Made by a program: the position numbers and the translations under genes. DNA of 64,000 bases. It comes from Bradyrhizobium cajani (lineage in GTDB: Bacteria > Pseudomonadota > Alphaproteobacteria > Rhizobiales > Xanthobacteraceae). Below are positions 53,061 through 61,526 of this stretch, piece by piece. The DNA is taken from assembly GCF_009759665.1 (NCBI RefSeq), contig NZ_WQNE01000008.1, positions 124,001 through 188,000 on the forward strand, written 5' to 3'. The stretch's first letter is position 1. The number at the start of each line of letters is the position of its first letter. A model generated the notes under the pieces. It was given only the letters and a program-made list of their open reading frames with translations, was not told the origin of the DNA and did not search any database.

Positions 53061-54248
53061 CTAGATGACGCCATCCTTCCGAAGCGCCGCGATCGCGGCG
53101 TTGTCGTAACCGAGCTCGGCGAGGACGAGGTCGGTATGCTCGCCGAGCGTCGGCGGACGGGCTGCGATCTTGCCCGGCGTTTCCGACAGGCGGACGGCGG
53201 CGCGCGTCACCGGTGCCGGCTTCGGCAAGCCGGGATAGTCGACGTCCTGCATGAAGCCGGCGGCGCGGATGTGCGGATGATCCAGCGCCTGCTGCGGGCT
53301 CAGCACGGGCCCGGTCGGAATCATCGCGCTTCCGAGCGTGTCGACGGCCTCCTGCGTGGTGCGCTCGGCGCACCAGCGCGCCATCCGCGCGCTGATGATG
53401 GCGCCGCTGTTGCCGCGGCTGATGTCGTCGGCGAAGCGCGGATCGTTCAGCCACTGCTGCTCCTCGCCCATCAGCCTCGCCCATCGCTTGAACAGCGGCT
53501 GGCCCGTGACCTGGCACAGCACCCAGCCGTCCTTCGTGCGATAGATGTCGGCCGGCGCGGCGGTCTGGCCGAGATTGCCTGATGGCACGCGATTGACGTT
53601 GATGACGGCCTGCTCGATCAGCGTGGCATTGGTGAAGGACAAGGCGGTTGCCAGCAGCGCACCCTCGACGATCTGTCCGCGCCCGGACTTGCCGCGCTCG
53701 ATCAGCGCAGCGAGTGTTCCGAACGCGCAATGCAGCGCGGTGCCGAAATCGACCCAGTTCACCGCGGCCCGATAAGGCGGATCGCCTGCGCCGGTCATGT
53801 AGACCGAGCCCGACATGACCTGCCCGACACCGTCGAAGCCGACCCGGTCGGACCAGGGCCCCGGCCCGCCGAACGCGGTGGCCGTGGTCAGGATGATGTC
53901 GGCCTTGATCGCCTTGAGCGCGTCGTAGTCGAGCTTCATCGCGCGCAGGGTCTGCGGCGGCAGATTGGCGACGACCACGTCGGCGGTCGCAACCAGGCGG
54001 CGCATCACCTCCTGCCCCTCCGGCTTCATCGGATCGAGCGTGATGCACTTCTTGTTGCGGTTGATCTGGAGAAACAGCGCGCCTTCGCCGCCTTCGCCGA
54101 CCGGCGCCACGAAGCGATCCTCGCTGCCGTCGCGCTTCTCCACGCGGATGACCTCGGCGCCGAACTCGGCCAGCAAGGTCGCGCAATAGGGCCCTGCGAT
54201 ATAGCGCCCGAAGTCGAGCACGCGCACGCCCTCCAGAACTCCTCCCAT
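53061..54248 (-). CDS. CaiB/BaiF family CoA-transferase
   Basis: 395 residues from ATG 54248. VLDFGRYIAGPYCATLLAEF, then GAEVIRVEKRDGSEDRFVAP is the N-terminal signature of class III CoA-transferases, and FLQINRNKKCITLDP and PPYRAAVNWVDFGTALH (catalytic Asp region) follow. These enzymes move CoA between carboxylates. An acyl-CoA dehydrogenase and AhpD-like gene lie nearby on the same strand, so a degradation pathway for an organic acid is plausible. AGGGAAGGGATCG precedes the ATG. Confidence 0.93.
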   Translation of the reverse strand: MGGVLEGVRVLDFGRYIAGPYCATLLAEFGAEVIRVEKRDGSEDRFVAPVGEGGEGALFLQINRNKKCITLDPMKPEGQEVMRRLVATADVVVANLPPQTLRAMKLDYDALKAIKADIILTTATAFGGPGPWSDRVGFDGVGQVMSGSVYMTGAGDPPYRAAVNWVDFGTALHCAFGTLAALIERGKSGRGQIVEGALLATALSFTNATLIEQAVINVNRVPSGNLGQTAAPADIYRTKDGWVLCQVTGQPLFKRWARLMGEEQQWLNDPRFADDISRGNSGAIISARMARWCAERTTQEAVDTLGSAMIPTGPVLSPQQALDHPHIRAAGFMQDVDYPGLPKPAPVTRAAVRLSETPGKIAARPPTLGEHTDLVLAELGYDNAAIAALRKDGVI

Positions 54249-54376
54249 CGATCCCTTCCCTCGTGTTTTGCACAGCTTACAGGGACTGGCCATCACGGCA
54301 AGGCGGGCAACGGGAATGCTGCCCTACCCGCAAGATGTGATCGGCCGGCAGTTTCGGGGCGCGGAAATTCTGCTCT

Positions 54377-54413
54377 GGAGCTTCGGTTCTGAATGAATCA
54401 GGACCGAAGCTCC
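54377..54413. repeat. strong hairpin repeat in divergent promoter region
   Basis: GGAGCTTCGGTTCTGA / TCAGGACCGAAGCTCC, 15 of 16 pairs plus one wobble, around an ATGAA loop. It continues into a TTTTGACGCGTTTTCTTCAC segment of a kind I recall as a dispersed Bradyrhizobium repeat. It lies between the CoA-transferase and VOC starts. Confidence 0.75.
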
Positions 54414-54479
54414 GGTCTCCTGTTTTGACGCGTTTTCTTCACGCGAAGCGGTATCCACTTCGCTCGAAAACGCTCTAGT

Positions 54480-55400
54480 ATGGACACCTCCGTCCCCAGC
54501 CAGAGCACATCCATGCCGCAACAATTCGATCGATCCGCAGAAGATCTCGGCAACGCGATCCATCTCGAGCACGTCAACATCCAGGTTCCGGACCAGCGGC
54601 TCGCAACCCTGTTCTACGTCGCAGGACTTGGGCTCACCCGCGATCCCTACCTGATGGTGTCCGACACCAACATGTGGATCAATGCCGGCAAGAGCCAGTT
54701 TCATTTGCCGAGCGGCCGGCCGCAGGTGCTGCGCGGCCATGTCGGGCTGGTGATCGCGGGGCGCGAGGCGCTGCTGGCGCGATTGGCGTCGGTCGCCAAG
54801 ACGCTCGAGGACACGGCGTTCGCGTTCGCCGAGCGCAACGACCATGTCGAGGCGATTTGTCCGTGGGGCAATCGCCTGCGCTGTTACGAGCCGGACGCCG
54901 CGCGCTTCGGGCGCATCGCGCTCGGCATCCCCTATGTCGAGTTCGACGTGCCGGCGGGATCCGCAGCCGGCATCTGCGCCTTCTATCCCGAGATCATGGG
55001 AATGCCGGCGGAATTGCGCAACGGCGGCGGCAGGGTTGCCGCCGTGAAGACCGGCCGCGGCCAGCACCTGCTGTTCCGCGAGACCAATCGTCCCCAGGGC
55101 GACTATGACGGCCACCATGTGCAGATGTACATCACCGACTTCTCCGGTCCCTATCGCAAGCTGCTGGCGCGCAACCTGATCTCCCGCGAGGACAATCAGT
55201 ATCAGTACCGGTTCTGCGACATCGTCGATCCCGGCAGTTGCAGGCCGCTCTTCACGGTCGAGCACGAGGTGCGCAGCGCGACCCACCCGATGTTCATGCG
55301 GCCGATGGTCAATCGCAATCCGGCCCTGACCAACCGCAACTACGCGTTCGGCCACGATCAGGCGCACTGGGCCATGGGGCCGGATCAGTACGAGGGGTAG
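54480..55400 (+). CDS. VOC family protein (two-domain, glyoxalase-like)
   Basis: 306 residues. Two tandem VOC modules: IHLEHVNIQVPDQRLATLFY then VAGLGLTRDPYLMVSD, and LGIPYVEFDVPAGSAAGICA then FYPEIMGMPAEL. HHVQMYITDF and FTVEHEVRS provide candidate metal ligands. The two-domain size fits extradiol dioxygenase-like or lyase members. Substrate unknown. ATG 54480; another in-frame ATG at 54513. It is divergent from the CoA-transferase gene. Confidence 0.78.
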   Translation: MDTSVPSQSTSMPQQFDRSAEDLGNAIHLEHVNIQVPDQRLATLFYVAGLGLTRDPYLMVSDTNMWINAGKSQFHLPSGRPQVLRGHVGLVIAGREALLARLASVAKTLEDTAFAFAERNDHVEAICPWGNRLRCYEPDAARFGRIALGIPYVEFDVPAGSAAGICAFYPEIMGMPAELRNGGGRVAAVKTGRGQHLLFRETNRPQGDYDGHHVQMYITDFSGPYRKLLARNLISREDNQYQYRFCDIVDPGSCRPLFTVEHEVRSATHPMFMRPMVNRNPALTNRNYAFGHDQAHWAMGPDQYEG

Positions 55401-55429
55401 CGCGCGGCAACACCGCGGCGTTCACGCCC

Positions 55430-56650
55430 TCAGCGCTGGTCTCGATCCCCGTCGGGCGCCGGCATCACGTAGCCGTCGCGGGTCTGCGGCAGCTTCCAGC
55501 CCAGCACCTTGCTCGCGACGAGCGTGCGCAGCACCTGGGCCGTGCCGCCGCCGATCGTGAACATGCGCACGTCGCGCGCCATGCGCTCGAGCGGGAAGTC
55601 GCGCGAATAGCCGCGGGCGCCGAACATCTGCAGCGCGTCGTTGACGATCTTGATCGCCGCCTCCGACGCGAAGATCTTCGCCTGGGCCGCCAGGGTCGGA
55701 TCGGGAAACGCGCTGCCGCCGGGGCCTCGCGACGCGGCTGCCGCATGCAGCATCAGGCGCGATGCCGTGAGCTGCGTCTGCATGTCGGCGAGCATCCATT
55801 GCAGTCCCTGGAACTCGCCGATCGGCCGTCCGAACTGCTCGCGCGTCTTGACCCAGCCAATGGCGTGCTCCAGCGCGCCCGCAGCGATCCCCATCGCGAC
55901 GGTGCCCGCGCCGACACGCTGGCTGTTATAGGCATTGATGAGGTCGGCAAAGCCGCGCCGGAAGCCCGACGGAGGCAGCAGCACCATGTCCGGCGTGATC
56001 TCCAGGTCCTCGAACACGAGCTCGCCCTCGGGCATGCCGCACAGCCCCATCGTCGTTTCGCGCTTGCTCATGCGCAGCCCTTCGGCCTCGCCGCGCACGG
56101 CCAGGAAGCCGCCGATGCCGAGCTCCTCGCCGCCCTCATCGAAGACCCGCGCGAAGATCAGGTGCAGGCGCGACACGCCGGCGCCGGTGATCCAATGCTT
56201 CCGGCCGTTGAGCACGTAGCGATTGCCGCGCTTGTCGGCCCGGGTCTTCATGCCGCTCGCGTCGCTGCCCGCGTCGGGCTCGGTGATGCAGATCGCCGGC
56301 TTGTCGCCCGCCAGGACGAGCTCGGCCGCGCGCCGGCGCTGCGCATCGGTGCCGTAGGCCATGACGGTCGAGATCGCGCCCATGTTGGCCTCGACGACGA
56401 TGCGCGCCGAGACCGTGCAGGCGCGCGCCATCTCCTCGATCACCAGCACCGTGTCGAGGAAGCTCCCTCCCTGCCCGCCATATTGCTCCGGAATGGTCAT
56501 GCCCATGAAGCGCTCGGCTTTCAGCGCCTCGACGACGTCCCAGGGATATTCACGCGACTGGTCGATCTCGGCGCCGCGTTTGCGCAAGAGCCCGTTCGAG
56601 AAGGCGGCGGCTCTTTCCTTCAGGGCCAATTGCCGGGATGAGAGCTCCAT
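55430..56650 (-). CDS. acyl-CoA dehydrogenase
   Basis: 406 residues from ATG 56650 (ACAAGGAACGACGCC upstream). FAD and substrate motifs: AICITEPDAGSDASGMKTRA, then KHWITGAGVSRLHLIFARV in the middle, and the C-terminal helical domain AYNSQRVGAGTVAMGIAAGA, then ALQMFGARGYSRDFPLERMA and RDVRMFTIGGGTAQV. These enzymes introduce the alpha-beta double bond in acyl-CoAs. It sits directly after the AhpD-like gene (16 bases), same strand, and near the CoA-transferase gene; together they suggest catabolism of a CoA-activated acid. Confidence 0.93.
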   Translation of the reverse strand: MELSSRQLALKERAAAFSNGLLRKRGAEIDQSREYPWDVVEALKAERFMGMTIPEQYGGQGGSFLDTVLVIEEMARACTVSARIVVEANMGAISTVMAYGTDAQRRRAAELVLAGDKPAICITEPDAGSDASGMKTRADKRGNRYVLNGRKHWITGAGVSRLHLIFARVFDEGGEELGIGGFLAVRGEAEGLRMSKRETTMGLCGMPEGELVFEDLEITPDMVLLPPSGFRRGFADLINAYNSQRVGAGTVAMGIAAGALEHAIGWVKTREQFGRPIGEFQGLQWMLADMQTQLTASRLMLHAAAASRGPGGSAFPDPTLAAQAKIFASEAAIKIVNDALQMFGARGYSRDFPLERMARDVRMFTIGGGTAQVLRTLVASKVLGWKLPQTRDGYVMPAPDGDRDQR

Positions 56651-56666
56651 GGCGTCGTTCCTTGTC

Positions 56667-57242
56667 TCAGCCGCGGCCCATGGAATAGAACTCGGCATTC
56701 GGACGCATGCTGGTCACGTTGGCGAGCCGGTTCGACAGGCCGAAGAAGGCCGAGATCGCCGCGATGTCCCAGATGTCCTCTTCGGTGAATCCATGCGCCT
56801 TCAGCGTCGCGAAGTCGCTTTCAGACACCTTTTGCGCCTCTGTCGAGACGCGAACGGCGAAGTCCAGCATCGCCTTCTGACGATCGGTGATGTCGGCCTT
56901 GCGGTAGTTGACCGCGACCTGATCGGCAATCAGCGGGTCCTTGGCACGGATCCGCAGGATCGCGCCGTGCGCCACCACGCAATACTGGCATTGATTGAGG
57001 TTGCTGGTCGCAACCACGATCATCTCGCGCTCGGCCTTGGTCAGGTTGCCGGGCTTGTCCATCAGCGCGTCATGATAGGCAAAGAACGCGCGGAACTCGT
57101 CCGGCCGATGCGCGAGCACGAGAAAGACATTCGGAATGAAGCCGGACTTCTCCTGCACGGCCAGGATGCGGCTGCGGATGTCGTCCGGCATATCGGCGAG
57201 ATCGGGGACAGGAAAGCGGCTGACGGCGCGTGCTTCGGTCAT
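56667..57242 (-). CDS. AhpD-like / carboxymuconolactone decarboxylase-family peroxidase-related protein
   Basis: 191 residues. The redox motif NQCQYCVVAHGAILR (Cys-x-x-Cys plus His) is that of AhpD-type alkylhydroperoxidases; FIPNVFLVLAHRPDEFRAFF then AYHDALM and FTEEDIWDIAAISAFFGLSN complete the uncharacterised peroxidase-related family. Likely protects against peroxides made by the flavoenzyme next to it. Sixteen bases upstream of the acyl-CoA dehydrogenase start, so one operon. Confidence 0.9.
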   Translation of the reverse strand: MTEARAVSRFPVPDLADMPDDIRSRILAVQEKSGFIPNVFLVLAHRPDEFRAFFAYHDALMDKPGNLTKAEREMIVVATSNLNQCQYCVVAHGAILRIRAKDPLIADQVAVNYRKADITDRQKAMLDFAVRVSTEAQKVSESDFATLKAHGFTEEDIWDIAAISAFFGLSNRLANVTSMRPNAEFYSMGRG

Positions 57243-57336
57243 GAGTTGGGCTCCCGGGTTATTGTTCGTTGGAGATTGGCACGATCATACGGCTTCGCCC
57301 CGGCAGCCTTCAACGACGTGCGGGACGCGCGCGGGT

Positions 57337-58014
57337 TCACGGCAGTTGGCGGACGTCCGGATGAAGCAGCGGAGCATCCTTCAGCCAGACTTTCGCGCCG
57401 TCCGCACCGCAGACGGCGCGCAGGGGCTGCCCTGCCGGCAAGCGCGCCCAGCCTTGCGGAAGCAGCGTCTGGTCGCCAATCGACAGGCTTCCGGCGAGAA
57501 CGAGCATTTCGAGGCCGCGTGCGTTCTCGACCGTGACGGGACTGCCGGGCATCCAGCTCTCGAAACGCACGTTCTCGAATCCGTCGTCGAACAACTCGAC
57601 CGCGCTCGCCGCTCCCAATCGCGGCGCGAGCTGACGACCTTCCGCCGGCCGTCGCACGATCTGGTCGCGATCGCCGTCCCGGAATTGCCAGAGGCGCACG
57701 AAGATCGTGCAGCCGTCCTGCGATGCGGGGACGTGCGAGGTCCCGGGCGGATTGCGGAAATAGCTGCCGGCCGGGTAATCGCCGTGCTCGTCCTGGAAGA
57801 CGCCGTCGAGAACAACGATCTCTTCGCCGCCACCATGCGTATGGCGCGGGAACGCGCTGTTCGGGGCGTAGCGCACGATCGAGGTGGCGCGCGCGACCTC
57901 GTCGCCGATGCGAAACAGCATGCGCCGGTCGACGCCGGCCGCCGGGCTTGGCGCCCACGGCAGCTGCCCGGCCTGGACGATCACGGGAACCGTAAAGTTG
58001 TCATTGATGCGCAT
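57337..58014 (-). CDS. ChrR-like cupin domain protein
   Basis: 225 residues. FPRHTHGGGEEIVVLDGVFQ, then DEHGDYPAGSYFRNPPGTSH is the cupin sequence of the C-terminal domain of ChrR-type anti-sigma factors. The N-terminal zinc-binding anti-sigma part is missing, and there is no sigma factor gene nearby; a second cupin-like half (VTVENARGLEMLVLAGSLSI) follows. Probably a metal-binding enzyme or redox sensor. Its start codon overlaps the 3' end of an alcohol dehydrogenase remnant, implying that they were once an operon. Confidence 0.82.
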   Translation of the reverse strand: MRINDNFTVPVIVQAGQLPWAPSPAAGVDRRMLFRIGDEVARATSIVRYAPNSAFPRHTHGGGEEIVVLDGVFQDEHGDYPAGSYFRNPPGTSHVPASQDGCTIFVRLWQFRDGDRDQIVRRPAEGRQLAPRLGAASAVELFDDGFENVRFESWMPGSPVTVENARGLEMLVLAGSLSIGDQTLLPQGWARLPAGQPLRAVCGADGAKVWLKDAPLLHPDVRQLP

Positions 58015-58223
58015 GGCTCTTCTCCGTCATGGTCAATACCATTCTGAACCTGGCCTGGCCGGACCGCATCCGTGCGACCGCCTCGGCGGCGCGCTCCAGC
58101 GGCATGGTTTCGATGCGCGGACGTACACCCGCAAGCACGCTGAAATCGAGTGTCTTTCGTTCTTTCCGCGAGTTCGAGCGTGCCGGCCTTCGAGACCTGC
58201 GCCACGCGATGGGACCGTGTCAT
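58001..58223 (-). pseudogene. zinc-type alcohol dehydrogenase remnant
   Basis: The minus strand from 58223 encodes MTRSHRVAQVSKAGTLELAE, a typical alcohol dehydrogenase N-terminus. In another frame it continues as FSVLAGVRPRIETMPLERAA, then EAVARMRSGQARFRMVLTM, the family's C-terminus, with a stop at 58001-58003. About 270 residues, including the zinc ligands and NAD fold, are missing. The deletion plus frameshift leave a clear pseudogene. Its stop overlaps the cupin start by 14 bases, as intact operon genes often do. Confidence 0.85.
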
Positions 58224-58246
58224 GTCGTCACCTCCGATGCCGGACA

Positions 58247-59470
58247 TCACGCCGCATCGCTGCGGTGCGATCGAGGAGACGCCAGCACCAGTGCGGCGAC
58301 GGCCAGGAAGAGCGGCGGAAACGAGACCCACAGCACTGTATCCCAGCCATAGGCGGAGAGCAGTCCACCCGACAGGAACGAGCCGAAGGTCATCGTGCCG
58401 AATACGATGAAGTCGTTCAGCGACTGGACGCGCGCCTTCTCCTCCGCGTGATGACACTCCAGGACCATCGCGGAGGCGCCGACGAAGCCAAAATTCCAGC
58501 CGACACCGAGCAGGATCAGCGTTGCCCAGAAATGCCCGACCTGGATGCCGAGAAGACCGACGGCCGAAGAGGCGGCGGTGAGCAGCAGTCCCGCCGCGAC
58601 CACCCGCGATGCGCCGAACCTGGTGATCAGCCTGCCGGTCCAGAAGCTCGGTCCGTACATCGCGATCACGTGCCATTGCAGGCCGAGATTGGCGGACTCC
58701 TGCGACAGATTGCAGAACTTCATCGCGAGCGGCGCTGCCGTCATCAGGAAGTTCATCAGCAGATACGAGACGACACCGCAGATGACCGCGGCAATGAAGT
58801 GCGGCTGGCGCGCGATCACGGAAAGCGGACGACCTCTGTCTCTGCCAGCCGCGATCGGCATCGGCAGACGGACGCCGGCGAGGACAGCCAGGGAGATCGC
58901 GGCGACCGCGCCCTGCGCCAGATAGGTGGCCGCGAAGAGATGCGGTGGCCACAGATCCATCGTGTGCGTGACGAGTTGCGGCCCGATCACGCCGGCGAAG
59001 ACACCGCCTGCCATCACCGCCGACAGCGCGCGCGGCCGCCGCTCCGGCGCCGCGCAATCGGCGGCAGCGAAGCGAAAGGACAGCACCACCGCGGCGTAGA
59101 CGCCGCCGAGAAACGTCGCCGCACAGAACAGGCCGAACGAAGCGTAGAGAACCGCGAGCGAGCCGATCAGACCGGAAAGGACGCCGCAGCCGGTGCCGAT
59201 CATGAAGGTCGCGCGTCGCCCGTAACGCTGCGCGACCGCGCCGGCGGGCAAGGTGCAGGCGGCCATTCCGACCACGAAGATCGAGATCGGTAGGGTCGCC
59301 AGCGCCTTGCTGGGCGCGAGCATGTCGCCGATCACGGCACCGGTGGCGTAGACGATCGTCGAATTCGCGCCGGCCAATGCCTGCGCGACCGCGAGCCTTG
59401 CGACATTGCTGCGCTCGAAACGCAACGCGGGCGGAGCCTCCACCCGCGCTTGCACGGCAACTTCCGACAT
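58247..59470 (-). CDS. MFS transporter
   Basis: 407 residues with twelve hydrophobic helices. GAVAQRYGRRATFMIGTGCG is the loop 2-3 motif, with GRLITRFGASRVVAAGLLLT its second-half counterpart. SIFVVGMAACTLPAGA and ALSAVMAGGVFAGVIGPQLV are typical of YcaD/aromatic-type efflux or uptake carriers. Substrate unknown. Divergent from an AraC-family gene with 194 bases between, so that regulator probably controls it. Followed by the alcohol dehydrogenase remnant. Confidence 0.88.
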   Translation of the reverse strand: MSEVAVQARVEAPPALRFERSNVARLAVAQALAGANSTIVYATGAVIGDMLAPSKALATLPISIFVVGMAACTLPAGAVAQRYGRRATFMIGTGCGVLSGLIGSLAVLYASFGLFCAATFLGGVYAAVVLSFRFAAADCAAPERRPRALSAVMAGGVFAGVIGPQLVTHTMDLWPPHLFAATYLAQGAVAAISLAVLAGVRLPMPIAAGRDRGRPLSVIARQPHFIAAVICGVVSYLLMNFLMTAAPLAMKFCNLSQESANLGLQWHVIAMYGPSFWTGRLITRFGASRVVAAGLLLTAASSAVGLLGIQVGHFWATLILLGVGWNFGFVGASAMVLECHHAEEKARVQSLNDFIVFGTMTFGSFLSGGLLSAYGWDTVLWVSFPPLFLAVAALVLASPRSHRSDAA

Positions 59471-59664
59471 TCAAACCTCGATCTGATGGCGCCAGCGCGC
59501 ATCGCGCTGCGACGGACGGCGGTGAAGGCGCGAGGGACGAGACGGTCCGGCCAACGAGCTTTGTGGCTGTGGCCGTCCCTGAACTGGAGCGCTAGCAGAG
59601 CGAAAAGCGGCTGTCTTTCGACGTTTTGCCAATTTATATAGAGTATCGGCCAATCGGAGACGCC

Positions 59665-60498
59665 ATGACCTGGAGCGCACTATCGACTCCGCCGGATGCC
59701 CTGCCCCCGCGCCCCATCACCATGCGTGCCCAGTCGATCCCCGCGCGGCACGAATTTCCGGAGCACGCGCACGACTGGCACCAGGTGGTCTACGCCGTCG
59801 ACGGCGTGCTCATGGTGACCGCGGAGAACCGTTCCTTCGTCATCTCGCCCGAGCAGGCCGTGTGGCTGCCGAGCGGCGTTCGCCATCGGGTCGGCTCACT
59901 GCTCGGCGCCGCGTTTCGCAGCCTCTGGATCGCCGTCGACGCCGGCAGGAATCTGCCGTCGGCTCCGACGGTGCTCGCCGTCTCTCCCCTGCTGAAGGAG
60001 TTGATCGTGGAGGCCGCAGCCATCGAAGGACGCCGGGACGCCGACGGCTATCCCGGCCGCGTCGCGACGCTCATTCTCGATCAGCTCGGCAGGGCTCGCG
60101 CGCTGACGGCGGGATTGCCGTGGCCGCGCGGCGAACGCCTGCTGCGTCTCTGCGAAGCGCTCTACGTCGATCCCGCCGATTCCCGCAGTTCGGACGATTG
60201 GGCCAAGGCGCTCGGCATGTCGACGCGGACGCTGACGCGCCAGTTCGAAGCGGAAATGGGCTCGAGCCTGCGATCATGGCGGCGCCGGGTGCGGCTGCTG
60301 CGCGCCATCGAGCTGTTGAGCCGGGGCACGGGCGTGACGGAGACCGCGATGCAACTGGGCTACGGATCCGCCTCCGCTTTCGTCTTCGCGTTCCGGACGG
60401 AAATGGGGGCGAGCCCCCACGCCTACATGCGAAGAGCGGCCGGCAGGCGCGAGGCTTCATCCGCAAGGCCGCCGAAAGCGCGCGGTCAGAACGCTTGA
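59665..60498 (+). CDS. AraC family transcriptional regulator
   Basis: 277 residues from ATG 59665 (CGGAGACGCC upstream). An N-terminal cupin-type ligand domain (HEFPEHAHDWHQVVYAVDGV, then FVISPEQAVWLPSGVRHRVG) leads to a C-terminal double helix-turn-helix: WAKALGMSTRTLTRQFEAEM and AMQLGYGSASAFVFAFRTEM then GASPHAYMR. These bind tandem half sites and respond to small molecules. Divergent from the MFS gene, its likely target. Confidence 0.92.
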   Translation: MTWSALSTPPDALPPRPITMRAQSIPARHEFPEHAHDWHQVVYAVDGVLMVTAENRSFVISPEQAVWLPSGVRHRVGSLLGAAFRSLWIAVDAGRNLPSAPTVLAVSPLLKELIVEAAAIEGRRDADGYPGRVATLILDQLGRARALTAGLPWPRGERLLRLCEALYVDPADSRSSDDWAKALGMSTRTLTRQFEAEMGSSLRSWRRRVRLLRAIELLSRGTGVTETAMQLGYGSASAFVFAFRTEMGASPHAYMRRAAGRREASSARPPKARGQNA

Positions 60499-60515
60499 TG
60501 CGAAACCGACGCGTT

Positions 60516-60640
60516 TCAGCGAGCCCGGCCCGTCGTGTCGGCAAAGAACGCAAGGAGCTGATGCGAGACGAAGCCCGGATTCTCGTCGGGCAGCCAATGC
60601 CCGGTCTCTATCGACGCGTTCCTGCTGCACGCGGCCATTT
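60516..60640 (-). pseudogene. alpha/beta hydrolase, C-terminal remnant
   Basis: The minus strand reads IETGHWLPDENPGFVSHQLL, then AFFADTTGRAR and stop (60516-60518). TGHWLPDENPxFVxxxLLxFF is the terminal piece of haloperoxidase/epoxide-hydrolase-like alpha/beta hydrolases, including the catalytic His. No start or nucleophile region is found upstream, so only a fragment survives. The rest of the gap 60641-60837 holds no gene that I can support. Confidence 0.75.
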
Positions 60641-60837
60641 GAGCTTGCCGAGAGTGGCTATGGGTGGGTCGCGGTCGCGGACATGATCCGGCGGACCGCG
60701 CGATGGCTGGACGTCTTTCGGAGCGACAGCGAACTCGTTGTGCTCATGTTGGCGTTTTGTAGAAGTAGCCCCAATGCGCTGGCCGCACTCCCTGTAGCGA
60801 AGTCGCGTTCGGGCGTTGGCGCAAACATGCCGACACC

Positions 60838-61323
60838 TTAGCCAAGTTCCTTCAATCGCTCGCGCAGGCTGATCTCATCGAGTGACCGAAGAGGTAGTTG
60901 CATGAAGGCCAGGATCTGCCGTTCAAGACCACCGAGCGTGGCGGCGAGCGCACTACGCCGCTCCCGCTTGTCGTCCAGCTTCAGGGGATCGGGATAACGC
61001 CAATCGCCGGTTACGGGGCGGCCCGGCCAATGCGGCAGCGGCTCTCCGGCCTCGATATCGCACAGCGTGAACACAAAATCCAAAGGCGGGGCGTCGGCTT
61101 TCGCGAACTCTTTCCAATGCTTGGGATGCAGTCCCTCCGTGGGGTATTCCGCGACCGTCAAAACGTCGACTGCCAACTCATCAAGTTGGCTGGCCGGGCG
61201 CAACCCCGCGCTAAAACCCATGAAGCGTTCGCGCCCAATGCGGTTCAACGCCGCTTCGGCAAAAATGCTACGCGCCGAGTTCCGATTTGAGAGAAAGAGC
61301 ACATTGTAGTGGCCATCTGACAT
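60838..61323 (-). CDS. ArsC-like low-molecular-weight phosphatase-fold protein lacking the catalytic Cys
   Basis: 161 residues. The fold matches thioredoxin-linked arsenate reductase/LMW tyrosine phosphatase: VLFLSNRNSARSIFAEAALN, LHPKHWKEF, FVFTLCDIEAGEPLPHWPGR and LPLRSLDEISLRERLKELG. The P-loop C-x5-R, however, is Ser12-N-R-N-S-A-Arg18: Cys replaced by Ser. An arsenate reductase or phosphatase of the usual mechanism is therefore not expected. No other ars genes surround it. Possibly a binding or regulatory variant. Confidence 0.82.
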   Translation of the reverse strand: MSDGHYNVLFLSNRNSARSIFAEAALNRIGRERFMGFSAGLRPASQLDELAVDVLTVAEYPTEGLHPKHWKEFAKADAPPLDFVFTLCDIEAGEPLPHWPGRPVTGDWRYPDPLKLDDKRERRSALAATLGGLERQILAFMQLPLRSLDEISLRERLKELG

Positions 61324-61526
61324 GCCAAGGCTCCATCTGGGTACGAAAGTTAAAATCGGGAAAGTGTCTTCGAGTTCCAGGCCGCCTCAGCTTGGCCGTC
61401 TCTTCACTCGTCCATTGGTCCTTTGGCGCCTCAGCGCACATGGCTGCTCTCAGGTGAAGTGCGGACCTGGGTTGGTCGGCTCTGATCCGAGTCGGACGCT
61501 GAATAACATTGTCGACGTCGACACGG

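Noticed and set aside
57884..59293. 469-residue plus-strand frame opposite the MFS gene
   Set aside because: No hydrophobic pattern or domain; the minus strand gives a clean 12-helix transporter.
60641..60775. Plus-strand stretch reading ELAESGYGWVAVADMIRRTA
   Set aside because: Coding-like for some 40 codons but without start, family match or continuation; too little to call even a remnant.
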